The translations under genes were made by a program, and so were the position numbers. This document shows positions 36,896 through 48,408 of a stretch of 64,000 nt of DNA, piece after piece (the stretch's first letter is position 1; each line of letters starts with the position of its first letter). The notes beneath the pieces were generated by a model. The model made no database searches, had not been told where the DNA came from, and was given only the letters and a program-made list of their open reading frames with translations. Source of the DNA: Gonatopus flavifemur (taxonomy: Eukaryota > Arthropoda > Insecta > Hymenoptera > Dryinidae); contig JAFFJZ010000012.1 in the NCBI GenBank assembly GCA_018340375.1, forward strand, positions 2,790,001 through 2,854,000, written 5' to 3'.

Positions 36896-37851
36896 AATAA
36901 AAATTCGCAACAGATTTCACCTGAAAAACATTAAAAAATCACTCGCATTGGGAGTGAGACTTTTCACTCTTGAATACGCGGTGAATATTGTCAGTCTAAT
37001 TCAGAGTTGATGAAATCACTCTTTCCAGAGTGAAAAATCACTCCAACATAGAGATATGTAATATCACTCTTCACAAGAGTGAAGTTTCACTCTAATAGAA
37101 CAGGCTCACTTCTGGCTGGCTAATGGAGTGATAGTTCACTCTTAAAGAGTGAAATTTAGAGAGTATAAACTGACGAAATCAGTGAAATTTCACTGATAGA
37201 GTTCTAATGAATCTTTACTGTTCAAAAATTAAGATTCATAGAGTAGAATTGATATTCTCCAATTCTTTCACCGTTTCCTCTATAGTATATTATTTGTATC
37301 TTACGTACTGTATGTATTATTATGTTATAATTTTATGTTTATAAATATACAAATTTCATTAGATTTTATTCTATATGTGTTAATGGAATGTTATCACATA
37401 TTTTGTTTTTCGGAATTCATAAGAAGAGTTCCAACAATCTACGTGAACGAATGTTTGGGAACACACATGTCCTAGTATTTGATGTTGCTGAAATTTGAAT
37501 TGTTCATTGAAACGAATTAATAATCGAATAACGAAATACTCAGATCCAACCTCAGTTCAAGTCTCAAAATCTCGCAGCATATTCTCTCAATAATGTCTTC
37601 ACTTTCAACAAGTCAATAACGATAGTTTATCATATTGAGTTGAAAATAACAATAAAAAATTGAAAAAATCTGAAAAACCCGGAAAAATTAGAAAAAAAAA
37701 CCCACAAAAGAAATTTCGAAAGAATCCAAGTGGGTCGGGTTTTATCCAACTCTGTTCTTGTTGTTTTCAAACAACCAGTCAACCTCTCCTCTTGTTTTAA
37801 AATTGTTCCTTTGAATACGAATTAAAATTTTGTTTCTTTTTTTTGTTCCAG

Positions 37852-37897
37852 ATCCGCATGGCGTTGGAAAATTGGAACATGGATACGTTTACGTCAA
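37852..37897 (+). CDS. RhoGEF (Dbl-homology) small exon
   Basis: This 46-base exon lies between a long pyrimidine tract ending TTCCAG and a GTAAGT donor. It encodes IRMALENWNMDTFTS plus one base. It joins the preceding exon in phase 0 and the following exon in phase 1, keeping the frame open. The peptide fits the DH helix between conserved regions 1 and 2. The exon sits only 97 bases after the end of a 7.5-kb hAT insertion (30248-37754), so branch point and polypyrimidine tract must lie in that short remnant. Confidence 0.8.
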
Positions 37898-39041
37898 GTA
37901 AGTGATACACTTGATGCATTGTTTTGTCTTTCCGATTGATTCTCATGACAGTAAAATTCCATTCCGTTCGGATATCCAAGGGAGAAAGAGAATCGAAAGT
38001 CGAAGAATTTTGTAACTAGATACATCCAATCGAATATTATACACCTAACACCTGGTTGGTCAATACATTACTGAAATTGCTCGTTTCTCATTACACGTTC
38101 TATCTGTGCGTCAAGATATCGAATCCTTTTTTTTTTCTCTCCTCTCCATTTTGTTTTTTGTTTCCCTTCCTTCTCTTCCTCCTCGGTTCGGTTCGATTAT
38201 TTCAAGGTAGAGAAAGAGGAAAAATAAAAATTCACGCCTCTTGTCATACAAGTGTAATCTACACATTTTCAACGCATGATTCATCGCGGACGATGAGCAA
38301 CAACGAGAAGAGAGGCTTCATAACTCGAGATGTATAATTGCGAGAGATGCGTTTTTCATCGATACAAGAATAATACTCTTGAATTATAATTTCCCAAGTT
38401 AGTTCTTTTGTTTTTTGTTTTTTTTTTCAATAAGTGTACGAATGTGAACGATTCGAATGGAGCATACATACATTTCGTATGGAACAGTTAGAGAACGAGA
38501 ATGCAATTCTATACTCGCGTGTCTTTTATGTATATTCAAACCCCCTCGCGCGATCCAGCAATATATCTTTCTAATAAACATTAAGTGAACTCGTCTTACG
38601 ATTCAACCACGTAACCCACGAAACTCGTTTCTAACTGTTCGAGGACTCTTTCTCTACGTTTCTTCTTCTTCAGCTGAATATGGGTTCTTATAACCACCAA
38701 CCGTCGAGGAAGAGAGTCTTGGAAAGACTTACAAGCTCCACACGTGTGCGGAGTTTGTACGTATAATAATCCGCGCATAGTACTTACCTACATCGAGAAT
38801 TTATGATTTACAATCGATTCTTCCGTCTCCTAACCGACTCCATTATCGATAATGTCGTGTGCAGAAGCCCCGAAAGCAACTACTTCCTCGATCGTCCTCG
38901 TCCTCGTTCTCGTCCTCGTCTTCATCCTCGTCTTCATCCTCGTCTTCGTCGAAGTGAAATTCGTGACGTTAGCCAAACTTTTATTTATTTCTTCGTTGCA
39001 TAAACAGATATAACATATAAGTACAGTCGGTTGTTATAATA
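37898..39041 (+). other. Third RhoGEF intron, host-like 5' part
   Basis: CpG-containing intron with a TCCTCG minisatellite at 38884-38951, which gives an Asp/Glu-rich frame on the minus strand. No exon is seen. Confidence 0.6.
38884..38951. repeat. TCCTCG / TCTTCA minisatellite
   Basis: Imperfect six-base run, about 11 units. Confidence 0.9.
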
Positions 39042-39387
39042 CAGGGTTCAGACAGAACTGGAATTCCGGGAAATTCGGGAAAACTCAGGGAAATAAAAAT
39101 TGGACTCAAAACACCGGGAATTCTCAGGGAAATTATCAAAAACTTCCAAAAACCTGGAAATCTTAGGGAAATCACTAAAATTTCATCAGCATAAAAATTT
39201 GTTCATCAATTCTATTTTTCATTTTTTACAACATATTTTCTTAATTTTTAATCGTGGAATCTTAGAAATTATACACTGAGGAAAAAATTCCTCTGAAACA
39301 ATCAAATGCTTCTTCTAATGGTATTGAATCAATCATCGGTCATTGATCAAATCTAATTAAATATTGACTTGGTTTAATAGTCGTTCA

Positions 39388-39925
39388 TCTCAAATCTTAT
39401 GTCGTACCATTTATCATGAATCATGAGAGAATTATTTTTCTTTCGTTTCAAGATTGTGCTTTAAAAAATAAGTAGCTTCATTTATGAATACATCATTTAC
39501 AGTATACAGAAGAAATTATTATCTGAACAAATAAATATGTTTTTATGGAAACAAAACTCATCATTCAACAGCAATAAATCTCCTTCTGTTCAAATAAATT
39601 TTTTATTTAAATAGGGCGAAATCAATATTCATAAATATTAATATGAAAATAACAAATTCATTTAAATCGAAGAGGATTTATTTCAGTCAAATGAATCTCG
39701 TTTCCATTAAATAAAGAATGATTCAAGCGAAATAAAATTTTTATTTTGCCCTATTGGAATAATATATTTATTTGAATCAAAAACTACTTTCTTTTGTGTA
39801 CAGAAAATAATGTATTGATAAATAAAATTACTTGTTTCTTGTGTAAAAGTACAATCTTGAAAGAGAAAAAAAGGATTCTCTCATGATGAATGTAAATGGT
39901 ACGACATAAGATTAGAGTGACATTA
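39388..39925. repeat. Foldback with AATCTTATGTCGTACCATTT arms
   Basis: Arms of about 150 bases near 39390-39540 and 39780-39925 mirror each other; AT-rich AAATAAATTTATTT words fill the middle. A CACTGAGGAAAAAATTCC end with TA lies just outside at 39274, but its partner was not found. Confidence 0.65.
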
Positions 39926-40072
39926 AATTAGAAAGAAACAATGTATTAGAATACATTGAAAAAATAACTCACTTTCACAAGAATTGAACATGAGTTGCCG
40001 AGACTCAAGACCGAGGCTCTACACGGAGAGAAAATTCATGCGTTCCGTGCATGAACTATACCATGCTTCTTT

Positions 40073-41755
40073 CAGGGCTCCCACTGGTCCTACTTTTCCT
40101 ACTTTTCCTACTTTTTGGTGAAATGTCCTACTTTGTTCTACTATTCTGCACTTTATCCTACTATTCCTACTTTTTCGTAGAGTCGCTGACGAAAATTATC
40201 TTATAATCAGGGACGTTTTTACATTTTTGCCACTCAGGGCCTAATAATACTTTGCCGCTCCCAACCTGAACTGGATTAATATTTTCAATTATTTCATCAG
40301 GTATATCATAACGGAATTCTTATAATTTCTCTAAGAATTGTGGCTTTATCAAAAATTCTGAAAAAATATGAGTTTTGTGACGAATTATAAAGACTTATGG
40401 GAATATTTTCGTCATGGGTGTCATAATTTGTTCCATTCTTTTGCCATTTAGTCAGCATTTTTATTTTTTGAAGTTCACTCACATCGTATACTGTTCTTCT
40501 TGCTGCGATAATCAAACGTCAATCCTCAGATTATATGTTTGGAAGAATAAATAGACCAAGTCAGTGATTTTATGATGTTGATTTCAAAGTTCAAACCAGA
40601 CAATCACACGGAAAGTTGGTTATAACAGCTATTTAAATAGTTGATTTACTATATACCGGATGATTGCTGTAGTTGTTGATTAGTCGCTACATCTATTTTG
40701 GTAAACGATTGAAATACGTGATCAATCTCTAAATTTGAAAGAATAAGAAGTCTATGGCTCCACTCCATTAAATTTCAGAAGTGAACTTGTCCAGTTTGAG
40801 TGATATTTTCAACTGTTTCGAGGGAAATTCCTCTTCAAAAGTGAAAAATTCCCTTCCAAATCGAAGTGATCTAAGGAGTCCAACTTCACACCTCAGACTA
40901 TCACTCTCAAAGAGTGAAGATTCTACTAAAAAAATTGATAAGCTCACTTTTGGCTGGCTAAAAAGTGGAATCTAATTACAAATTTAAAGAAATAATTCGA
41001 TTAATAAGACCACAATTGATCCTGCTTTCTGTAATGCTATAATTGAAGGTTCATGAGATCAGACAATGTGATTGTTTGTTGATAATTTTTCAATTTAATT
41101 ATTATCTGAGAAAGTGCAATACATAAAGTAGCACGTCAACTCAATTGAAATATCAAATCAACGATTTTTTGCAGACATCATATTTTTATATGCAAAAAAC
41201 GTCAAATTGACAATTCACAATGAACATGAGCCTCATTCAAACCAGTTAATCGAATAACGAATGAAATCCTGAACTAGAGAAGTATCACAAATGTTGCGAA
41301 ATTTCAATATTTTCAATGTGGTTGATGAACTTTTGAACGGCATTAATTTTTTCACATGCCAAAGCAACAAAATTGGATATTTTGGACTACTGAAAAAAAT
41401 TTGAAGAATCTGATTAACGAGAGAATTGAAAAGAAAAAACGATTTTATAATTGTTGCTTATTTTTTAAAATATATTTTATATCAAATTTTCTATTAATTC
41501 TATTAGACTATTGAAGGAAATAATCTATGATAATTGCAAATTTTTATTTTAATAATTGTGATATAGATGTAACGTTTAATAAAACTATCGATTTTATTTC
41601 ATATTCTTTGTTAATTTCGCAATTCTGTCATAAAATTTCTTTATATAAATGTTTCATTTCTATTTTGAGAATTATTTACCTTTTTTTCGGGTCGTCCTAC
41701 TTTTTTTTTTTTTTTAAATGTCCTGCTTTTTTATGGAAGCTCAGTGGGAGCCCTG
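40073..41755. mobile_element. CAGGGCTCCCACTG-ended element
   Basis: CAGGGCTCCCACTGG at 40073 and CTCAGTGGGAGCCCTG ending 41755. Repeated TTTTCCTACTTTTCCTAC words lie at the left subterminal region and TCCTACTTTTT at the right. No transposase is seen. A second copy of the left end, CAGGGCTCCCATCGG, lies at 58181. Confidence 0.7.
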
Positions 41756-42238
41756 ATTTTTTCATTCTTCTATACATAATATACGGAGTATAATTTAATG
41801 TTGAAATTGTTTTGTATTCAATTTTTGATTTTTACATTCGAAAAAATATTCGATTGCCTCAATCACAACGAGGTTGAATGCGCCAAAACTTGTTATGTAG
41901 TTGGATGAACTCCGCATTAGAGTCAACTGCTGTGCAGTTGAGTGAACCTGATGCAATTTTCTAATCTGTAAAAACATTGATTCAACTACACGGCGAGTTA
42001 CATCGTATTCAACCTCGCCGTGGTTCAGTCGATCGAATCTTTCTGACAGTGTATTCTACAAGAAATCAAAATCAATTTATATATAGTATATAGTATAAAT
42101 ATGCATCATATACACATTCATGATCCAACGATTTTTGGAAATTAGAATTTTACTCAGGGAAATTGATTGAACAAAACTTGTCTGAACCCTGAAATTCTAC
42201 AGAGTTGAAAATTAACTATGAAGTGTCTGTTGTCGCAG

Positions 42239-42411
42239 GTGATTTATTTCCAAAGGCATTTTGGGATTCTTATTGGAAGTATTTGGAGAGCTACGTCGAG
42301 GCGAAGAGAACGCTGGACGAGTTGAGGGCTTCACAGGACCCCCTACTGCACTTCCTCATCCTGAGGCAGGCCGCGGCTAGGCATTCACCCTCGTCCCTGC
42401 TCCTGTTACCG
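42239..42411 (+). CDS. RhoGEF (Dbl-homology) exon reaching conserved region 2
   Basis: The exon follows TTGTCGCAG and ends at CCG|GTAAGT. After the split serine codon it encodes DLFPKAFWDSYWKYLESYVE, then AKRTLDELRASQDPLLHFLI and ends HSPSSLLLLP. In DH domains this covers the aromatic YxxYxxxYxxA helix and the start of conserved region 2. The next residues in the family would be a QRxxRY-type helix. None is found in the host-like sequence to 46033, so the 3' part lies beyond a long intron or outside the window. GC content is clearly above the intron. The acceptor lies 47 bases downstream of a transposon end (42191), so the branch point is probably the TTAACTAT at about 42212. Confidence 0.85.
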
Positions 42412-45400
42412 GTAAGTGATATAGCAGCATATAGTTTGTTCTTTCAACTGTTTTTTTTTCTTTTTCATCTCGGGGAGTCGAGTGGAACAATATCGAGCAG
42501 CGTCCCAACGAGCATCGTCTCTCATCGATCTTTATCTCTCTTCTGTTTGCAAATGTTATTTCCAACCCTTATTGCGGCTAATCGGTTTGCATAAAATCAA
42601 CGTGTCAAAGAATAATAGAAGACGAAGAATTCTGAGCTTGATAAAACTCGTTCATAATAGAACGAAAGAATGAAGCAAAAAAAGAAAAAAAGGAACTGAG
42701 GAAGGGGGGAGAAGTGAAGTTTAATTTGAGAATGACCTCGTGCTTCGACTCGAGACAAGATCGCTATACACAATCTTATTTACATATGCCTTCTTTGTGA
42801 GTCTCGTTCTTCTGTGTATATAATAGTGAAAGTCCTATCTCTCGAGATGAGGTGTAGGTGATGCAACAACGTACCACTCGTCGTTGCCTTAAGGAACATC
42901 ATCTTCGGCTAACCTTTAAAGATTTTAAACATATATATACATATCGTCCAACGGATTACGCTAGAGTAATCGAGAGAATACCCGTTGGATTCTTTATTCG
43001 ATCACCTGTCGTCGTCGTCGTCGTCGATTTGCACTTGTACAACCTTATCGAAGGATACATTTAAATGCCAGGAAACACAGATTATTTTGCAAACTCAATG
43101 AAATTAGAAAAGTTTCTAATGTATTTGTTTTCTTTTTTTCTTTCTCCGCAACTTTCACTCGCGCGACTTACTTTTTTTCTTTCTAATTATTTTGCAAATT
43201 GTGCAAAAAGAAATAGAATTCTGCGAATAAGAATGATAAATATTTATGTTTCCGAATTTAGGATTCGATGGAAATGATTTTTATCGGTTTAAAAATGAGG
43301 GGTGTGTGTGTATATATATATATATTTTGACCCACTTTCCATCTCACTCGTGCCTTTGAACTTTTTCTTCGACTCCTACCCACGCTAAATATTCCCTTGA
43401 TTAGTCAGAATCCGATGCTTTACGTGGGGAGCGAAGCTGAGAGCGTTTCTATCCACCGTATAGTTTCCAGTTTGGTGTAACCAAATCGCATACCACCGTG
43501 TATCGACTCTTCTTTCATTTACTACATCTTATATTCGATTTGAATGACCATCGGTGGAGTTTGTTATGCAGTTCCGTAACGAACGTAACGGGAAATATCC
43601 GATATTTCCTCATGACGCGCTGCAGCGTTATTCAATCCGAACGAGAAGGAATATGAAAATATTTCATTGAATTTACGATATTGATATTTTTATAAATCAT
43701 CGGATGTGAAAGGTGGCACGAAAGGCTGTCTCCTTTCCTTCCAACCGCTATTAAATTATAGTCGTTGTTTTCGGTTATTACCATTGTTGAATCGTTTTAT
43801 ACAAAAGGTACAGTCGGTCGAGCCGTTGGCGTTTATATGGAACCTCCTTCGCACGAGCGGAAAAATCGTAACGATATTGGAAATGCGTTGCAACTTTTCG
43901 AGGACCACTGATGGTTGTTCTTCTCTTTCTTGCTTTTTATTTTTTTTCTTCCTTTTCTTTTCCGCATTTTCAATTCCTTCTCTCAGGGCACGAATGATAA
44001 TCATCTCCTTAACGTATATCCACTCGCTCACTCACTTACTTACTTGGAGGATATATGCATTGCGGGTACACAGCGATAACTGTTATTAAAGGTACATACC
44101 CTCGTATACTTTTGTACGTTCTCTCGTATCAAGAATATCAAATCTGAGAACGTGCAACGTGTCTCACCTAAATTCGTTCCATAGACAATGCACGACGAGT
44201 TCCTGTGGGAAACGAAAGAATATAGATCTCCGATAGCGTGAAAGAGTTTATTGTCGCAAAATGGTATTTCTCGTTATTGCATCGGGCCAAGTCTCTTTTA
44301 TGCGCGTTACATCGATGGCTGCGCAAACTCTGTTATATTCCGATCTATGTTTTGTAGACGCGAGAACAGGTTGAAAAACAACGTCAACGAGGGGTGGGGA
44401 CAGGGGGAAGAAAACACGTCTATTTCTACAGGTTGCTGACACTCCTCGCGCAAGTATCGGATCGAGTCTCCTCCCTCCGTTGGGGCAACCTGCGCGTGAC
44501 GTTGCTTTCGCTAGCCGCAGTTTGTTCCTCCATCTCTCTGCTGTGTACACAGACTTTTGTCACACAACGTCCAGCTTTCATTCCCTTTTCTCATTTTTCC
44601 CGGTTTCCTCTTTTTGTACCCTAGATATCAGGCGCAAAAGACTTATTTCCAGTTGCATTCTTCACAATTAATTTTGTTGTCATTGGATGAGAGGACGAGG
44701 AACCTTGATTCGAGATGTCATATACTTTTGAATCGAGATCCGTATAAGGTTACGTACTTACGAACTTGAAAAGAGGAAGTACCTAATTCTCTTGTGATCA
44801 AAAGAGTACCGTAAATAACCCATTTACACACGACCCAATCATCTTGCGCAAAGGTGCGGCAAAGAGTTCATTTCCGGTGAAAACAGAGTTGAAAAATGTC
44901 TTTCGAAACTCTCGAGCGAGTGTTTGTTCCTCATTGATTACTTTGTCGAAAAGACAATATACGTTGGAAAGGGTACCACCCACTTCACCTCGTAATAGTT
45001 TGTATTCAAATATTCCTTACGAATATTGAAAATAAACATGTCCCCAATTGGTTGTCCCCGGTCAAATCCCACATCACGTCGCATAGACTTATCGACGCTC
45101 GAATAAATATATCGAATATACAATGTGACCATATAATTATGACAGTGCCACACGTAAAAGTGAGTACGTATAAGCCTACTCCGTCCAGCTGGAATGCATT
45201 CTCGCAAACATGTAAGCAGACGAGATATATTCCTTGGATCGACCTTGAATGTATCACGATAATCATCTTTTCGAATGAGAAGAATGCGAAACCAATCATT
45301 TATCCGTCGATGCATCGTCGATCGATCGTCTCCCCTGAATTCGTAATACTCTCAGGATTATAAAATCATATTTCGAATTCTCATCTTTTCCATGGCGTTG

Positions 45401-46033
45401 TTGTTGCTGTTCTTATTATTATCATCATCGTCCACCTTTCCACAGATTCTAGCGCCTAAAACTCTTTGAAATTTTTATAATCCCTTTTTCATTCTTTTCC
45501 ATTATTTTCATTTCCTCCTCCCTCTTCTCCATCCTCTTTCATTCTTCTTCTCTTCCTCCTTCTTCCAAGTAAGAAATTATTCTCAAGGGCACAGAAGAAG
45601 GTGTATTCCGCAGTCGATGATGCATGACTTATAAATCTACCATGTTATACACGCAATCCAGACACCCACTGTGGTAGGAGCAAGTGAGAAGATCAATTCC
45701 TTTCGCGCTGGTAAATCACTAGACGATTAATTGCGCTCCACTAGACATACCCAATAGGCTTGTCGATTAATTTATGAAGTTGAAAATGTTATTCTTATGC
45801 GAATATACGTGCAATAATCGACTGTGGTACGGAGGGATCGATGGGGCTTGGATGGGGCATTACCGAGTTCGGATGAGGAAAAATTGTTCACTTGAAATTC
45901 ATCCACCGGTATCACAATGTAAATACAAATAATCATAATATTGTAAAATTGATTATAGGGATTCACGGGGAAGAGTTGATTTATCAAACTTGAATGTGGA
46001 TTCATTCGGAATTCTACAACAAAGACTTTTATA
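42412..46033 (+). other. Host-like sequence after the last visible RhoGEF exon
   Basis: CpG-containing sequence with TCG (43008-43027) and GT/TA (43301-43325) microsatellites. I looked for the QRxxRY helix that should follow conserved region 2 and found none. Frames at 43706-44089, 44248-44550 and 44938-45363 have no recognisable domain. Confidence 0.5.
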
Positions 46034-46112
46034 TATTGGGTTTGTGAATATGACTCCGCCCTTTTTTTCTTAAATAAAACACATTTGCTTGTTTAGAAAA
46101 TTGAAGAACAGT

Positions 46113-47112
46113 TTATCCAAAGTATGCTCCAACTGCAGCTACAACCTTTGCCCATCTTTCAGGTAATTCACGTATTCCTTGCTTGAGGAAATCCTGATCT
46201 TTCGAGCTGATCCAATTATCAAGCCAAATTTTGATACTTTCGTATGAAGTGAACCGTTCTCCTGTAAGATCTGACTACATTGTCCGAAATAAGTGGTAAT
46301 CCGACGGAGCTATGTCTGGCGAATATGGCGGCTGGAATAGTGCTTTCCAGTCCTGTCCATCTAAATATTTTTTCACGACTCGTGCGATGTGCGGTTTGGC
46401 ATTGTCATGTTGCAGGATTAATTTACTGTGTCTATTCACCCATTCTGGTCGTTTGTTCTCCTATGGCTCGCTTTAAATGCATTAGTTGTCGTCGGTGAAG
46501 TTCTTCATCAATAATTTGAGAGGGTTCGAGCAACTCATACTATATAACACTTCTCTGATCCCACCAAATGCAGAACGTAACCTTGGCACAGTGAATATTT
46601 CTCTTTGGCTGTAATGGGCCCGGTTTACCTGGCTTCAACCAAGATTTTTGGCGTTTTAGATTCTCATAGTATATCCATTTCCCATCTCCTGTGACTATCC
46701 GATGCAAAGATCCTTTTTGTTGCTGTCTTTGAAATAGCATTTCACAAGTTGTTTTTCGACGTTCCATGTCTCTTTCTTTGAATTCATGTGGAACCCAGTT
46801 ATTGAGTTTTTGAACCATTCCCATTGCTTTTAAACGCTTCGTAACAGTTGATCGTTCAACATTCAATATCAATAATGTTTCCAAATCAGCATCTTCAAAT
46901 TTTTTTGGTGGTTTTCCATGTTCTTTGTCCCCAGAGCCAAAATCATTATTTCGAAATCGTCGAAAGCATTTTTCGCAAGTTGTATTAGATGGAGCATGCT
47001 CACCGTAAATTCCCACAATCAAACGATACGTTTCCGCTGCACTTTTCTTTGCAACAAAATAGTGTAACAACACTTCCCGCAAATGATGTTCACTTGGAAG
47101 GAAAACTGACAT
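46113..47112 (-). pseudogene. Mos1-like mariner transposase pseudogene
   Basis: Reading from the ATG at 47112 (MSVFLPSEHHLREVLLHYF), the protein resembles Mos1/mauritiana-type mariner transposases: DKEHGKPPKKFEDADLE, NWVPHEFKERDMERRKTTCE, LHRIVTGDGKWIYYENLKR and CIWWDQ. It is broken in four ways. About 14 residues are missing after ETLL. A stop follows WWDQRSVI. A frameshift comes before LQHDNAKPHIARV. A stop falls in FRTM*SDL. The catalytic aspartates remain in separate frames: TGDGK, HDNAKPH and PPYSPDIAPSDYHLF, with 34 residues between the last two. The usual E of TGDEKW is G. The C-terminal end, ERWAKVVAAVGAYFG, is recognisable. Confidence 0.9.
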
Positions 47113-47163
47113 GTTCAAGGAGGTAAAAACTTGTTGCTCACAACCCAAACCAAATGTCGCGTA

Positions 47164-47463
47164 CACTGTTAGAAAAGTTTTGAAATTTAATACGAGATTC
47201 TTTACGAAATATCATATTTTAATAATAAATTCAATACTGATTCTTAAATTTAATGTGAGTGATGAAATTTCACAATTTCTTACTGAAATGTAATGATTAT
47301 TTATTGAATATCACAAATATGTTATTAAAATTAAGAAGAAAATTCTCAACATTAGGAATAAAATTCTTAGCATTAAGAATTATGATATTGAATTCAACAT
47401 TTTATTATGAATTCTGTTTAATAAAGTGTTGATGAAAAAAACTTCATAACTTTTCTAACAGTG
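47164..47463. mobile_element. CACTGTTAGAAAAGTT MITE in the mariner leader
   Basis: CACTGTTAGAAAAGTTTTGAA at 47164 and TTCATAACTTTTCTAACAGTG ending 47463, with TA on both sides. The interior repeats GAATTTAATA and AAGAATT words. It sits in the 5' leader of the Mos1-like gene, so it arrived later. Confidence 0.85.
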
Positions 47464-47588
47464 TAGTGCGTTTGACAGCTGACAAAAAGTAATATCGAAT
47501 ACAAATGTTGCCATCTATTAGTACACGTAAGCAATATTAACAACGACGTGTGTTATGAAAGGACGGAGTCATATTCACACACCCAATA

Positions 47589-47848
47589 CAAGGTAAAAGT
47601 TGAAGGAGCGAGATTTATTGAATTTGAAGTAACGAAATGCGTGGTTCGATGGGCACTGAAAATCTGTCGATTTGACAATTTTACATATTGTTTTCAACGC
47701 AAACTCCGAATGGACCGTCGATGATGCAAAAATTTTAGCTGTGTTGACGCGAGGAGTAACTTTGTACAATTTTTACAGGGTAGTCTTCGGAAGAATCATC
47801 CAACGACGTTGTTTTTCGTAAGAACCCCTGTTGTTCTATTCTATTCTG
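47589..47848. other. Short unassigned stretch
   Basis: No supported gene or repeat ends. The minus frame 47575-47769 has no recognisable domain. Confidence 0.4.
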
Positions 47849-47850
47849 TA

Positions 47851-48408
47851 CACGGAAAAAAATAATTAGCTGTCATTTGAATAGCTAAAAATTAGGTACG
47901 GGAGCTATTTTTTTGACTGTCACAATTACTCACTACCTGAGTCGAAAAATTTGGACGGTTTTTGTCCTCTTATTTCATTTTTAAACTGATTTTGTCCTGA
48001 TGGTTGATTAATGCGGACACAAACAGTACTTTTTCAAGATTTTAGTCTGGATTTCTCTTCAATCACTTTTATTCGCTGGAGGGGTGATTCGGACTAAAAT
48101 TTTGAAAAAGTACTGTTTTTGTCCGCATGAATTAACCATCAGGACAAAATCAATCTGAAAATGAGATGAGAGGACAGAAACCGTCCAAATGTTTCGACTC
48201 GGGTTAGTGATAGCAGCGAGGAATATAGCTAACGCAGCGGAAATTCAACAGCTCATTTATTCAGCTATCTAAATACCGACCACAAAACCCGTGCAGTTAC
48301 AGCTACGATTTTCTACTGCGGCAGCTAAAAATAGTTACAGCTGCAGCGGTGAAACAAGGGTGCTAAAAAAGTGAGTATCTGCTACAGCTATTTCCTTTTT
48401 TTTCCGTG
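47851..48408. mobile_element. CACGGAAAAAAA MITE tiled with TAGCTATTT/CAGCTA
   Basis: CACGGAAAAAAATAATTAGC at 47851 and its complement ending CCGTG at 48408, TA on both sides. Outside the nested hairpin the text repeats AGCTATTT, GCAGCTA and ACAGCTA words. Confidence 0.75.
47936..48203. mobile_element. Nested hairpin MITE, CCTGAGTCGAAAAATTTGG ends
   Basis: Arms of about 120 bases mirror each other (TTTGGACGGTTTTTGTCCTC against GAGGACAGAAACCGTCCAAA; ATGCGGACACAAACAGTACT likewise). It interrupts the AGCTA array of 47851-48408. Confidence 0.8.

Larger units (their letters stand above)
30323..37163. mobile_element. CTCTCTAAATTTC element with CACTCTTnAAGAGTG subterminal arrays
   Basis: CTCTCTAAATTTC at 30323 and its complement ending 37163. 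TA follows on the right, CA precedes on the left. Both subterminal zones (30340-30530, 36945-37160) are arrays of CACTCTTtAAGAGTG palindromes. The ends match the 262-base MITE at 16395-16656. A related fragment, including CACTTyTGGCTGGCTAA, recurs at about 40890-40970. Confidence 0.7.
30248..37754. mobile_element. hAT-type element with exact 8-base target duplication
   Basis: The ends CAAGGTTGGTCC (30248) and, complemented, CAGAGTTGGATAAAACCCG (37754) carry AAACCCGACCC subterminal text on both sides. The 8 bases TTCTTGTT occur immediately outside both ends (30240-30247 and 37755-37762). Eight-base duplications and CA(G/A)RGTTGG ends are typical of hAT elements. No transposase of its own is left; its 7.5 kb are mostly later insertions (30323-37163, 32393-34187, 34414-36895). 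It lies in the second intron of the RhoGEF gene, 97 bases before an exon. Confidence 0.85.
39042..42191. mobile_element. CAGGGTTCAGACA-ended hAT-like shell
   Basis: CAGGGTTCAGACAGAACTGG at 39042 and GTTTTGTCTGAACCCTG-like text ending 42191, with GGGAAATTcGGGAAA subterminal text at the left. No exact target duplication is evident. It fills most of the third RhoGEF intron and ends 47 bases before an exon. It contains a foldback (39388-39925) and a second CAGGG element (40073-41755). Confidence 0.7.
46036..47586 (-). mobile_element. Mos1-like mariner, dead, with nested MITE
   Basis: Ends TTGGGTTTGTGAATATGACT (46036) and its near complement ending 47586, flanked by TA at 46034-46035 and 47587-47588. 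Without the 300-base nested element it is about 1.25 kb, normal for mariner. The gene lies on the minus strand and is broken. Confidence 0.9.

Noticed and set aside
38884..38951. Acidic Asp/Glu-rich coding repeat on the minus strand
   Set aside because: Simple-sequence minisatellite in an intron with no flanking coding frame.
43706..44089. Frame with VQSVEPLAFIWNLL, considered as the missing DH helix
   Set aside because: It lacks the QRxxRY pattern, the splice phase is not supported and the rest is low complexity.
44248..44550. 100-codon minus frame in GC-richer sequence
   Set aside because: No domain recognised and no splice context; length is within chance for that composition.
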